Positions 7,210-15,130 of a stretch of DNA of 64,000 nt are shown here, piece by piece. How positions within the stretch are numbered: position 1 is the stretch's first letter; the number at the start of each line of letters is the position of its first letter. This DNA is from Lactobacillus johnsonii (GTDB lineage Bacteria > Bacillota > Bacilli > Lactobacillales > Lactobacillaceae). The notes beneath the pieces are model-generated. The model saw nothing but the letters and a program-made list of their open reading frames with translations, was not told the DNA's origin and did no database searches. The stretch covers positions 620,001 to 684,000 of the forward strand of contig NZ_CP047409.1 in assembly GCF_013487865.1 (NCBI RefSeq). The letters are read 5' to 3'. Position numbers and translations under genes: made by a program.

Positions 7210-9138
7210 ATGGTACAAGATACTACTAATTTATTAGCTCCAGCAACTGGAGCGGTTATTGCTTTAGCTAAAACTTCTGATCCAATCTTTTCTCAGGGAA
7301 CAATGGGGGATGGGTTTGGATTAACTCCAACCATTGGAAAGGTTGTAGCACCTGTTTCAGGGAAAATCAGTATGGTTGCTGACACTAAACATGCTGTTGG
7401 TATCGTAACTGAAGAAGGACTAGAAGTGTTAGTTCATATGGGTGTGGACACCGTTGGCTTAAAGGGAGCTCCATTTACCATTAAGATTGAAAATGGTCAG
7501 GAAGTTAAGGCTGGCCAAGAAATTGCTGAAATGAACTTAGATGAAATTAAAGCCAAAGGATTAGATACAACAATTATGGTTTTAATTACTAATTCAGCAG
7601 ATAAGCTTTCAGGACTAGATGTAACTGAAGGTGAAGCAAAAGCTGGTGAAGTAGTAGCAACTGCATACTTGAAAGAAGCAGGAGCTGAGGATACTTCAAG
7701 CAAAAAGTTATCTTATCCAGAATTAGCTACCTTTATTATTAAAAATGTTGGAGGTAAGGATAATGTTAATAATGTGATTCACTGTATTACACGTTTGCGT
7801 TTTTACTTAAAGGATGAAAGTAAAGCAAATGATGAAGCTTTGAAAAATCAGCGTGGAATTTTAGATGTAATGCATGCTTCGGGTCAATATCAAGTGGTAA
7901 TCGGTAATGAGGTTACTAATGTTTTTGATAAAGTAGTTAAACAATTAGGACCTTTAGATAGTGAAGCAGCACCAGCTCCAGAAGATGATGGTAAAAATCC
8001 AGTTTCAAGAGCTTTTGGTAATTTAATTGGTTTTATTACTGGTTCAATGAGTCCAATTATTGGAGTAATTGCTGCAGCTGGTATTATTAAGGGTATCTTA
8101 GCCCTTCTAACTCTTCCTCAATTAGGAAGTTTGCTTAGTGTAAAGAGTACAGCTTATATTACAACGAGTGCAATCGCCGATTCTGCATTCTTCTTCCTAC
8201 CAATTTTAGTAGGATATTGTGCAGCTAAAAGATTGAACTCTGATCCGATCATTGCCGCAGTTATTGGTGGAGTGCTTGTTTATCCGCAATTAGTTGATTG
8301 GGGTAAAGCTTTCAAGACCATGTTTGAAATTGGCGGAATTAAGTTTGAGTTCTTGAACTATACTTACTCAATTTTCCCAATGATTTTAGCTGCATGGCTT
8401 GCTAAAAAATGTGAAGACTGGCTTAAAAAGTGGCTACCATCATACTTACAAATGATTTTTATTCCATTAATTACTGTTTTAGTTGTATCAGCTTTAACTT
8501 TGATGGTAACCGGTCCAATTATTCAAGGTGTTGCTAACGGTATTGCTGTCTTCATTAACTGGTTAGTTCATGCATCTGGCTGGGTTGGCGGATTCATTAT
8601 TGGTGGTTTCTACCAAGTATTGGTTATCTTTGGTCTTCACTGGGGTGTTGTGCCACTTGTTGCTCAACAAATTGCTGGAACTGGTGAAAGTGCATTAAAC
8701 GCAATTATTTGTTCATCAATGATTGCCCAAGGTGCTGCAGTATTAGCTGTTGCTATTAAGTCTAAGAAAGAAGACTTAAAGGAATTAGGTTTTGCTTCAA
8801 CAATTTCTGCAATGTGCGGTGTAACAGAACCAGCCGTTTATGGTATTAGTTTAAGATATAAGAAAGTATTTATTTCTGGATGTATCGGTTCTGCCTTTGG
8901 TGGATTAGTTACTGGCTTAATGCACGGAACAATGTATGGCTTTACTGGTGGTTTGATTGGATTCTCATCATTCTTCAATCCAAAACATCCAACTGATTTA
9001 TCTAGTTTCTACACATTCTTAATTGCTAGTGCTGTAACTATTGTAGTTTCATTTATTGTAACTTGGGTATGGGGCTACAATGACAAGATGGTACAAGGTG
9101 CTAAGGTAGCAAAAAAGAAGAGACCAGGTAGTAAGTAA
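7210..9138 (+). CDS. treB: trehalose PTS permease EIIABC
   Basis: Membrane transporter of 642 residues that takes up trehalose and phosphorylates it. Domain order is IIA (about 1-155, with His 61 and phospho-acceptor His 76 in VLVHMGVD), IIB (about 165-245, with Cys 192 in HCITRLRF), then IIC with about ten membrane helices. IIA first is a less common order than IIB-IIC-IIA. ATG 7210 has GGGGAG ten bases upstream; the in-frame ATG at 7174 has none. The sugar call rests on the neighbouring phosphotrehalase and TreR genes and is an inference from context. Confidence 0.9.
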   Translation: MVQDTTNLLAPATGAVIALAKTSDPIFSQGTMGDGFGLTPTIGKVVAPVSGKISMVADTKHAVGIVTEEGLEVLVHMGVDTVGLKGAPFTIKIENGQEVKAGQEIAEMNLDEIKAKGLDTTIMVLITNSADKLSGLDVTEGEAKAGEVVATAYLKEAGAEDTSSKKLSYPELATFIIKNVGGKDNVNNVIHCITRLRFYLKDESKANDEALKNQRGILDVMHASGQYQVVIGNEVTNVFDKVVKQLGPLDSEAAPAPEDDGKNPVSRAFGNLIGFITGSMSPIIGVIAAAGIIKGILALLTLPQLGSLLSVKSTAYITTSAIADSAFFFLPILVGYCAAKRLNSDPIIAAVIGGVLVYPQLVDWGKAFKTMFEIGGIKFEFLNYTYSIFPMILAAWLAKKCEDWLKKWLPSYLQMIFIPLITVLVVSALTLMVTGPIIQGVANGIAVFINWLVHASGWVGGFIIGGFYQVLVIFGLHWGVVPLVAQQIAGTGESALNAIICSSMIAQGAAVLAVAIKSKKEDLKELGFASTISAMCGVTEPAVYGISLRYKKVFISGCIGSAFGGLVTGLMHGTMYGFTGGLIGFSSFFNPKHPTDLSSFYTFLIASAVTIVVSFIVTWVWGYNDKMVQGAKVAKKKRPGSK

Positions 9139-9225
9139 TATAATAGAAAAAATTATGGCCATTATTTGATCTTAGAACGGGCAATTAGTAGATTTGATAA
9201 CCAAATTAAGTTGATAAAATTGATA

Positions 9226-9257
9226 AAACAGCGTTGATAATTCAGCGCTGTTTTTTT
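9226..9257 (+). terminator. terminator of the trehalose PTS gene
   Basis: AACAGCG and CGCTGTT form a hairpin with a loop around TTGATAATTCAG, followed by seven T residues. Confidence 0.8.
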
Positions 9258-9337
9258 GAATTCAATAGTTGAAAATATTAAATCTTATTAATATAATTAA
9301 TAATAATTTAATTGTGTCGTAGATTGGGGGAAAGGCT

Positions 9338-10132
9338 ATGATCTTTGAAAAGCTTTTTTCTAAAGAAAATAAAAAAGATGAGATTGTTAGGGTAAAAATA
9401 AGTGACGAAGAATTCAACGAATTGAAAATAAAATTAAGTAGCGGGGATGTAACAGTTGAACAAGGAGAACGTTTTGCAGTTAACTTTATAGGTAAACGGC
9501 ACTACTTACCTATTGTTCAATTGGAAAATGGAAAGTTACAGCTTAAGCAGAGAATTAATTTAATTGATAATGGTGAAGCGCATCTTAAAGTCTTTGTACC
9601 AGCAGATGTAACTTTAGATAGGCTTGATGTTCAAACTAATAGTGGTGATATTGAAATTGTTGATACCAAAGTGGAAAAAGCATATCTTAAATCGACTGAG
9701 GGAAGAGTTAGAGTAAGACGTGTTGCAATTGCTGAAGCCCTTCTTGAATCAACAGATGGTAATGTGACCGTGAGAAACAGTGATTTAGCTGATGGGAAGC
9801 TGGCTACATATGACGGAGAAATTAAAGTATCTGGATCTACTTTATCTAAAATTTCATTGAATGTTACCGATGGAGACATGAATTTAACTGACGTAACTAT
9901 TGATGGTGGAAGTGCAAACTTAAAGGCTGGTAATTTCACCTTAGATCATGCTGTCTTTAAGAGCGATTATGAGATTAATAATATTGAAGGGCATAATACT
10001 GTCTGGAGTGCAAATTTAAAGTACGCCCGTGTCAGGACAGCTAATGGACTAAATAATATTTCATTTGATCCGCAACCATCTGGAGTGATCTTAACAATGA
10101 CAACAGTAGATGGAGATAATGTGGTGGAATAG
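9338..10132 (+). CDS. DUF4097-like beta-repeat protein
   Basis: 264 residues made of repeated short beta-strand units such as NSGDIEIVDTKV, STEGRVRVRRVA, STDGNVTVRNSD and VTDGDMNLTDVT. This is typical of DUF4097 'adhesin-like' proteins, which fold as right-handed beta-solenoids. There is no signal peptide, transmembrane helix or LPXTG motif, so it is probably cytoplasmic or peripheral. The N-terminal 20 residues are highly charged. ATG 9338 follows GGGGAAAGG. It is cotranscribed with the small membrane gene just downstream (8 bases), so the pair may act at the membrane. Function unknown. Confidence 0.8.
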   Translation: MIFEKLFSKENKKDEIVRVKISDEEFNELKIKLSSGDVTVEQGERFAVNFIGKRHYLPIVQLENGKLQLKQRINLIDNGEAHLKVFVPADVTLDRLDVQTNSGDIEIVDTKVEKAYLKSTEGRVRVRRVAIAEALLESTDGNVTVRNSDLADGKLATYDGEIKVSGSTLSKISLNVTDGDMNLTDVTIDGGSANLKAGNFTLDHAVFKSDYEINNIEGHNTVWSANLKYARVRTANGLNNISFDPQPSGVILTMTTVDGDNVVE

Positions 10133-10139
10133 GAGAAGA

Positions 10140-10367
10140 ATGGTGAAAAGAGAGAAATCTAAGCAGAAAAATTTAGGAATTTATAGTAGCTTGAAATCAG
10201 TTATTATTAATACAGTCTCATTCTTTGTAATGAGTTCTATAGTAGTGGGAATTTCTAATTGGAGTGAATCTCAAAGCTTAATACTGAAAACGTCAGAATA
10301 TCTTGGATTAATAGGTGGAAGTCTGATTGGTGGAATTATAATGAGTTTCTTTTTTGGTGAAAAATAA
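10140..10367 (+). CDS. small two-helix membrane protein
   Basis: 75 residues: a basic N-terminus (MVKREKSKQK), a hydrophobic segment at about 22-42 and a glycine-rich one at about 54-73 (GLIGGSLIGGIIMSFFFG). I do not recognise the family. ATG 10140 has AGGAGA close upstream. It follows the DUF4097-like gene by a few bases and ends in the shared terminator before udk. DUF4097 proteins often sit beside small membrane partners, so a membrane complex is possible. Confidence 0.65.
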   Translation: MVKREKSKQKNLGIYSSLKSVIINTVSFFVMSSIVVGISNWSESQSLILKTSEYLGLIGGSLIGGIIMSFFFGEK

Positions 10368-10396
10368 CCCCGTGGAAAACCACGAGGTTATTTTTA
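10362..10396. terminator. bidirectional terminator before udk
   Basis: AATAACC-C-CGTGG pairs with CCACG-A-GGTTATT, flanked by A and T runs. It serves the small membrane gene and the leftward uridine kinase gene. Confidence 0.8.
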
Positions 10397-11029
10397 TTTG
10401 ACTGTACTTAAAACTGAACGAATCTTCGTAGTAAGCATATCGATAGCAACATCATTTTCTCCACCTTCTGGAACAATGATATCAGCATAACGCTTAGTTG
10501 GTTCAATGAATTGATTATACATGGGCTTAACCGTTGCTAAGTATTGATTAATTACTGATTCTACAGAACGTCCACGTTCTTGTGTATCACGCTCTAATCT
10601 TCTGATAAAACGAATATCATCATCAGTATCTACAAAGACTTTAATACTCATTAAATCACGTAAATTTTCTTCGCCTAAAACTAGGATACCCTCTAAGATA
10701 ATAATATCGGCTGGTTCAGTGTGAATTGTCTTTTCACTTCTTGTATGAGCGGTAAAGTCATAAACTGGCATTTCAACTGCCTTATAGTCCATTAATTGAC
10801 GTAATTGTTCAACAAGAAGTGGCATGTCAAAGGCATCAGGATGGTCGTAGTTGATTTTTTTACGGTCTGCCATTGATAAGTTGTCGTTGTTCTTGTAGTA
10901 AGAATCTTGCGTCATAATTAAGATATGGTCGTCTTGTTGTAATTGGTCATAAATTTCATGGGCGATGGTTGTTTTACCACTACCAGAACCACCAGCAATT
11001 CCAATGATAATAGGGCGTTTACTTTGCAC
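10394..11029 (-). CDS. udk: uridine kinase
   Basis: Phosphorylates uridine and cytidine to UMP and CMP in pyrimidine salvage. It has 211 residues, normal for the family. The P-loop GGSGSGKT is at 13-20, with DSYYKNN and DHPDAFD near 42-65 as in other uridine kinases. The start is GTG 11029, with AGGAGA eight bases upstream. It is a single gene, transcribed leftward from the intergenic region it shares with the bacteriocin pheromone gene. Confidence 0.93.
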   Translation of the reverse strand: MQSKRPIIIGIAGGSGSGKTTIAHEIYDQLQQDDHILIMTQDSYYKNNDNLSMADRKKINYDHPDAFDMPLLVEQLRQLMDYKAVEMPVYDFTAHTRSEKTIHTEPADIIILEGILVLGEENLRDLMSIKVFVDTDDDIRFIRRLERDTQERGRSVESVINQYLATVKPMYNQFIEPTKRYADIIVPEGGENDVAIDMLTTKIRSVLSTVK

Positions 11030-11357
11030 AATAAAATCTCCTTTTTTAAACTATTACAATAATACCTTAAAATTATGCCCTATGATAGCTTTCTGAGCAA
11101 TAATCTTGACAAATATGTTTTTTATAGTGAAATATTTTGGAACTAGTTAAAAATAAATATCTTGTTCACTATTAATATTTATAAAATTAATTCTCTTTCA
11201 AAAAAATATATATTTACTAGTAGTACGTTATAGAAAAAGAATACTAAATCAGTAATCAAATTGACCAATTTGGTATTTTTTGATTTTTTAGATAGTAAAA
11301 GATGGTAATATTTAAGACATAAAAATGTTATTAATTGTTTTAGAGGAGAGAATAACA
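11030..11357. other. 328-base divergent regulatory region
   Basis: AT-rich spacer between udk (leftward) and the pheromone gene (rightward). The udk half holds its ribosome site. The right half holds the candidate LytTR repeats (listed separately). I see no other gene or structured RNA. Confidence 0.6.
11246..11311 (+). promoter_or_regulatory. candidate LytTR-type regulated promoter of the pheromone gene (site B)
   Basis: Direct repeats AAATCAGTA at 11246 and AATTTGGTA at 11267 start 21 bases apart. The extended minus-10 TGG-TAATAT has its hexamer at 11306-11311, 39 bases after the second repeat. The lack of a good minus-35 fits an activator-dependent promoter. The adjacent LytTR regulator (14321-15118) is the natural ligand. 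Confidence 0.65.
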
Positions 11358-11513
11358 ATGAAAGAAATTAAAAAAGAAAATATTGTTAAGAAAGTTATTT
11401 TAACTGAAGAGGAAATGAGTGAAGTTACTGGTGGAGCTAGAGTAAATGCCTTTGCTGGTGGTGGAAAAATTAGTAAAAATATATTTTACTGGACGCGTAA
11501 TATTTGGAAATAA
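11358..11513 (+). CDS. double-glycine leader peptide, probable bacteriocin-inducing pheromone
   Basis: 51-residue peptide. The 26-residue leader ends ILTEEEMSEVTGG, a classic double-glycine leader cut by C39-peptidase exporters such as the one at 15131. The predicted mature peptide is 25 residues, from ARVNAFAGG to NIW K, basic and ending in aromatic residues. Its small size and position just before a sensor kinase gene point to an inducing pheromone, not a killing bacteriocin. Its promoter carries the LytTR-like repeats. ATG 11358 has AGAGGAGAG upstream. The kinase gene starts two bases after its stop. Confidence 0.85.
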   Translation: MKEIKKENIVKKVILTEEEMSEVTGGARVNAFAGGGKISKNIFYWTRNIWK

Positions 11514-11515
11514 AA

Positions 11516-12822
11516 ATGTTATTAGTATATGTTCTTTTAATGCTTGCTTCTGGAATAACTGACTTATGGATATTCTTTAGAATTTCTCAAGTTGCAGCTA
11601 GCAAAAAAATATTTTGAGTCTAGGTGCAGTGGTACTATTACTTCCCATTTTATGTGTGGGAGTTATCGAACTAGCTACTTTTTTAGAAATTTTATTTTTT
11701 GTATTTTATTTTAGAAAAAGTAAAGAAAAGGATGTGGCTATTGGATCAATTCTAATTGTGGGAGTTGTAGATTCCATCGTAGATATATTAGCCAGTATCT
11801 TAGCGGAGCTTTTGTTCATTGAGGATGCAATTTATCTCAATTTATTAGTCCAAATTATCGTTTTAATTTTTACTGTCTTTATAATTGAAATATTTCATAA
11901 ATATTTTTACTCAGATTTAATAAGTGAGAATCACAAGGTGTTTATTGGACTTCTGTTCTACTTGTATGTCTCCACCACTTTAACAATAATTTTTTACAGG
12001 CAAACTAGAAAGGTTACATCGTTAAGCATATTTTTTACAATTTTTGTATTAATACAAGTAGTCTTTGCAGTAGCCACTTACGGGGAACTAATAAATATTC
12101 AAAAACATCTTTTGAAAAAGTCCCAACAAGACAAACTAATAAAAGAGCAAAAACAACTTCAAGAATACACGCGATACTTAGAAGAGAGCGAAGATGAACT
12201 GCGTGCTTTTCGCCATGATTATCGAAATATGTTTAATTCATTAAAAATCAGTGCACAAGAGGGAGATACGAAGGAACTAATTCAAAAACTAGACGAATAT
12301 ACTAAGACTAATTTAAATGCCAAATCATTTGAAAAGTATAGAGATGTTAATCATATTAAAATAAAATCTTTGAAAAGCATTATTATTGCTAAGTTAACAG
12401 AAATGTATGGATCAAAAATCCCATATAATTTCGAATGTAGAGATGATATTACTAAAATCCCTAACAATATTAATGGATTGGATTTAGTTAGAATTATTGG
12501 CATCAGTTGTGATAATGCAATTGAAGAAAGTAAAGCATTATTGAAGCAGAATAAAAAAGCTCATATTGAAATTATGATTAGTTCAAATGAGGATGGCGAA
12601 TTTGAATATGAAATTCAGAATAAAAGAAGAGATTCAGAAATTTCACTTAAACAAATCCAGCAACGTGGTTATTCAACGAAGAAAAGTCATTCTGGCATGG
12701 GTTTAGCCAATATCAATAGTATTAAGAATAAATATGAAAATATGACAATCTCTTATGAAGTGCCGAAGGGATACTTTGATTTCTATCTCGTAATTGAACC
12801 AGAGGAGCTAATTAACAGTTAA
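11516..12822 (+). CDS. bacteriocin pheromone sensor histidine kinase (HPK10), N-terminal frameshift
   Basis: Membrane sensor for the pheromone. The frame opened by ATG 11516 encodes a first membrane helix (MLLVYVLLMLASG...) but ends at TGA 11614-11616 just after seven A residues at 11603-11609. The rest of the kinase continues in another frame to 12822. One more A would join them into a protein of about 435 residues, normal for this family. The downstream part has several membrane helices, phospho-acceptor His in FRHDYRNMFNSLK, the N-box DNAIEES and the G-box GMGLANI. A TTG restart at 11614 lacks a ribosome site. It is either inactivated or switched by slippage on the A tract. Confidence 0.8.
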
Positions 12823-12858
12823 TGAAAATATAGAAATTTATAGAAGAAATAGAAAAAC

Positions 12859-12893
12859 AGCTTATTTAGAAAGTTAAACATGGAAAATAAGCT
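12859..12893. repeat. left-end subterminal hairpin of the IS605-type element
   Basis: AGCTTATTT and AAATAAGCT form a perfect 9-bp stem with a 17-base loop. In this family such palindromes mark the ends bound by the transposase. It could also act as a weak terminator for the kinase transcript. Confidence 0.55.
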
Positions 12894-12965
12894 TTAATTT
12901 AATATTTACTTGTTTTGCTTTCCTTCCTTAGATAAACTTATGTTTGTATTTAAGGAGGTGAAGAA

Positions 12966-14123
12966 ATGATTAAAACACAAGTAGTTAAGCTAAAAGTTAA
13001 TAAAACAATGCAAAAGCATCTTGATAATTTGTGCGACTATCGTAGGTATTGCTGGAACAAAGGATTAGAAACTTGGCAATTAATGTATGAAGCTCATACA
13101 TTAAATAGAAAAGATAATCCTAGCCCTAATGAACGCAGGGTCCGTGATGAATTAGTAGCTAAGAAAGAAGATTGGCAGTATGAATTATCTGCACGTTGTC
13201 TTCAATTAGTGGTTAAAGATTTGGCTAATGCTTGGAAGAACTTCTTTGATAAGGCTCAATCTGATTGGGGTAAGCCTAGTTTCAAATCAAAGAAAGCCCC
13301 TAGACAAAGCTTTAAAACTGATCGAGCTAAGATTGTTAATGGCAAGCTTCGACTTGATAAACCTAGAAGTGTCTCAAAAGAAGATTGGTTTGATTTGTCT
13401 AGTTATGGGGCCTTAAAGATGAGTGAAGTTAAAGTAGTAAGTATCTTCAAAGAAAAAAACGCTTATTATGCGGCTCTTCCCTATGAAGAAAAGATTGAAT
13501 ATAAATCTAAAACTCATCAAAAGACAGCAGTTGATGTCAATGTCGGTCACTTTAATTACACAGATGGACAAATCAATGTTTTGCCTGTTAAACTGCAAAA
13601 ACTATATAAACGTATCAAGCATTATCAAAGGATGCTAGTCCGTAAAAGAGAAATTAATGGGAAATCAGCTATTAAATCAAATAATTACTCTGCAGTGAGA
13701 ACCAAACTGCAAAGAGATTATCGCAAGGTAGCTAATATTCAAAATGATCTTTTACAGAAGTTTACTACTAAGCTTGTAGATAATTACGACCAAATCGTAA
13801 TTGAAGACTTAGCAGTCAAAGACATGATGATGACGCACGTAGCTTCAAAAGGTATGCAGAGGTCTTTATTTAGTAAGTTTAGACAGATATTAACTTATAA
13901 GTGTGATTGGTATGGCAAAGAATTAATCTTAGCTGATAAAACATATCCATCAACACAAAGATGCGCTAAATGCGGATACGTCAAAACGGGTGATGAAAAA
14001 ATTACTTTGCAAGGCAATCAAAAGCATGGCACCAAACATAATGAGTATATCTGTTATAAGTGTGATTACAGTAATGATCGAGATGAAAATGCAGTTTTAA
14101 ACCTTTTAGCTTTAGCAAGATAA
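12966..14123 (+). CDS. tnpB: TnpB RNA-guided nuclease of the IS200/IS605 family
   Basis: 385-residue accessory protein. Known TnpB proteins are nucleases guided by an RNA made from the element's right end. The RuvC catalytic set appears complete: Asp 190 (TAVDVN), Glu 280 (IVIEDL) and Asp 371/373 (NDRDENAVLNL). The zinc-finger CAKCG...CYKC is at 333-366. Positions match those of the studied ISDra2 protein (D191, E278). The RuvC-I wording VDVNVG differs from the usual GIDLG but keeps the Asp. The start ATG 12966 has a strong AAGGAGGTG. The protein looks intact, so it is not a nuclease-dead TldR-type repressor. No tnpA is present, so movement would need one in trans. Confidence 0.92.
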   Translation: MIKTQVVKLKVNKTMQKHLDNLCDYRRYCWNKGLETWQLMYEAHTLNRKDNPSPNERRVRDELVAKKEDWQYELSARCLQLVVKDLANAWKNFFDKAQSDWGKPSFKSKKAPRQSFKTDRAKIVNGKLRLDKPRSVSKEDWFDLSSYGALKMSEVKVVSIFKEKNAYYAALPYEEKIEYKSKTHQKTAVDVNVGHFNYTDGQINVLPVKLQKLYKRIKHYQRMLVRKREINGKSAIKSNNYSAVRTKLQRDYRKVANIQNDLLQKFTTKLVDNYDQIVIEDLAVKDMMMTHVASKGMQRSLFSKFRQILTYKCDWYGKELILADKTYPSTQRCAKCGYVKTGDEKITLQGNQKHGTKHNEYICYKCDYSNDRDENAVLNLLALAR

Positions 14124-14320
14124 AAAAATAAAAACAAAGGGGCTGGCTAGGCCCTAAAGCTGTGAGAGCTAGTCAATGTGATTACTCCTAAATGGAATAT
14201 CAGAATACTAATGAAGACAACAGTAAATAAAACAAAGAAAGGGAAAATATATCTTTCTGATATGTAGAAAATACATATTCTTCTACATATTTCCATGTTT
14301 TATATAGCAGTGAAAAAACA
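14124..14320 (+). ncRNA. probable omega (guide) RNA region at the right end of the tnpB element
   Basis: The 197 bases after tnpB hold GC-rich hairpins, for example GGGCTGGCTAGGCCC near 14141-14155, and end at the host junction. In TnpB systems the guide RNA covers the end of tnpB and this region, and its guide is the host sequence just past the right end. Here that would start TGAAATATCCAGTAATTATT, the first codons of the regulator gene. Identified by position and family knowledge only. Confidence 0.45.
14260..14290. repeat. right-end subterminal hairpin of the IS605-type element
   Basis: ATATGTAGAA and TTCTACATAT form a perfect 10-bp stem with an 11-base loop, 30 bases before the regulator's start codon. 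It pairs in concept with the left-end hairpin at 12859-12893. Confidence 0.55.
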
Positions 14321-15118
14321 TTGAAATATCCAGTAATTATTTGTGATGACGATAAAACACTAGCAAATAATTTAGTAAATAATGTGAAATACGCAGCTCA
14401 GAATTTAGTTGAAGACAATACAGCTTATGAAAATGTGGAGATTAGTGTAGAGCAAGTTGCCACTACCTTTGAGCAAGTCGTAAGTTATGTAGTGGCTAAG
14501 GATATTCAAAATGCAATTTACTTCTTAGATATTGAATTAAGTCAAAATTCTGAAGCTAAGAATGGAGTAGATTTAGCAGAATTCATCAAAAAACAAGATC
14601 CGAATGCTCAGATTATTTTTGTTACTGCTTATGATAAGTACGCCCCCTTAACTTATCGAAGACGAATTGGTGCAATTGACTATATTAATAAAGCACTAGA
14701 CCAAAATGATATGATGAAGCGTCTAGAAGAAACAATTACTGGGGCGATTCAAAGTATTAACAATCTTACAAAGTCTGGAAGAAAAGAGCTTGTTTATAAA
14801 GTAGGCCGCAGGATAAATAAGGTAGAAGATACTAATATCTATTATCTTGAAAATAGCCCTACACAGCATAAAGTCACTCTAATAACTGAAACTGGTTCAG
14901 CTGAATTTAGAAGCAATATTTCAAAAATTAGTGATGAAAATGACTTTCTTGTTAAAATATCTCAATCTTGCGTAGTTAATCCAAATAATATTGATAGCAT
15001 TGATTTTTCGAAAAAGACCATAACATTTCCTAATGGGGATGAAGTAATATTTGCTCGTAGCTTCAAAAAACATGTCAAGAATTTACTAAATAAATATCCG
15101 GAAATTAACGTTAAATAA
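14321..15118 (+). CDS. LytTR-family response regulator of the bacteriocin locus
   Basis: Transcription activator of 265 residues. The receiver domain has acidic DDD at 9-11, phospho-acceptor Asp 70 (YFLDIEL) and the VTAYDKYA segment at 101-108. The C-terminal LytTR DNA-binding domain covers about 150-260. It should bind 9-bp repeats 21 bp apart, as seen at four promoters in this window. The start codon is TTG 14321 with no clear ribosome site: the upstream transposon has replaced the first base of the original ATG and removed coupling to the kinase gene. Expression may be low. The exporter genes follow in the same direction. Confidence 0.9.
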   Translation: MKYPVIICDDDKTLANNLVNNVKYAAQNLVEDNTAYENVEISVEQVATTFEQVVSYVVAKDIQNAIYFLDIELSQNSEAKNGVDLAEFIKKQDPNAQIIFVTAYDKYAPLTYRRRIGAIDYINKALDQNDMMKRLEETITGAIQSINNLTKSGRKELVYKVGRRINKVEDTNIYYLENSPTQHKVTLITETGSAEFRSNISKISDENDFLVKISQSCVVNPNNIDSIDFSKKTITFPNGDEVIFARSFKKHVKNLLNKYPEINVK

Positions 15119-15130
15119 AAGGTAAGACTT

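Larger units (their letters stand above)
12823..14320 (+). mobile_element. IS200/IS605-family tnpB-only element between kinase and regulator
   Basis: About 1.5 kb holding one tnpB gene and no tnpA (IS1341-like arrangement). The left flank is the end of the kinase gene (CAGTTAA) and the right flank begins TGAAATATCC, the start of the regulator gene. Joining the two would give a usual TAATGA-style overlap of stop and ATG. Perfect hairpins lie 36 bases from the left tip and 30 from the right tip, as expected for the ends recognised by TnpA-type transposases. No target duplication is seen, as is normal for the family. The ends are inferred from the restored junction and could be off by one or two bases. 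Confidence 0.7.

Noticed and set aside
9631-9939. Minus-strand open frame inside the DUF4097-like gene
   Set aside because: Its repetitive sequence simply mirrors the beta repeats on the coding strand.
13228-13416. Small plus-strand open frame within tnpB
   Set aside because: Frame shadow of tnpB with no ribosome site.
12966-14123. Nuclease-dead TnpB-like repressor (TldR)
   Set aside because: All three RuvC acidic residues and the zinc finger are present.
12823-14320. Novel defence or CRISPR-type system around tnpB
   Set aside because: No repeat-spacer array, cas gene or tnpA is present; the features fit an ordinary tnpB-only element.
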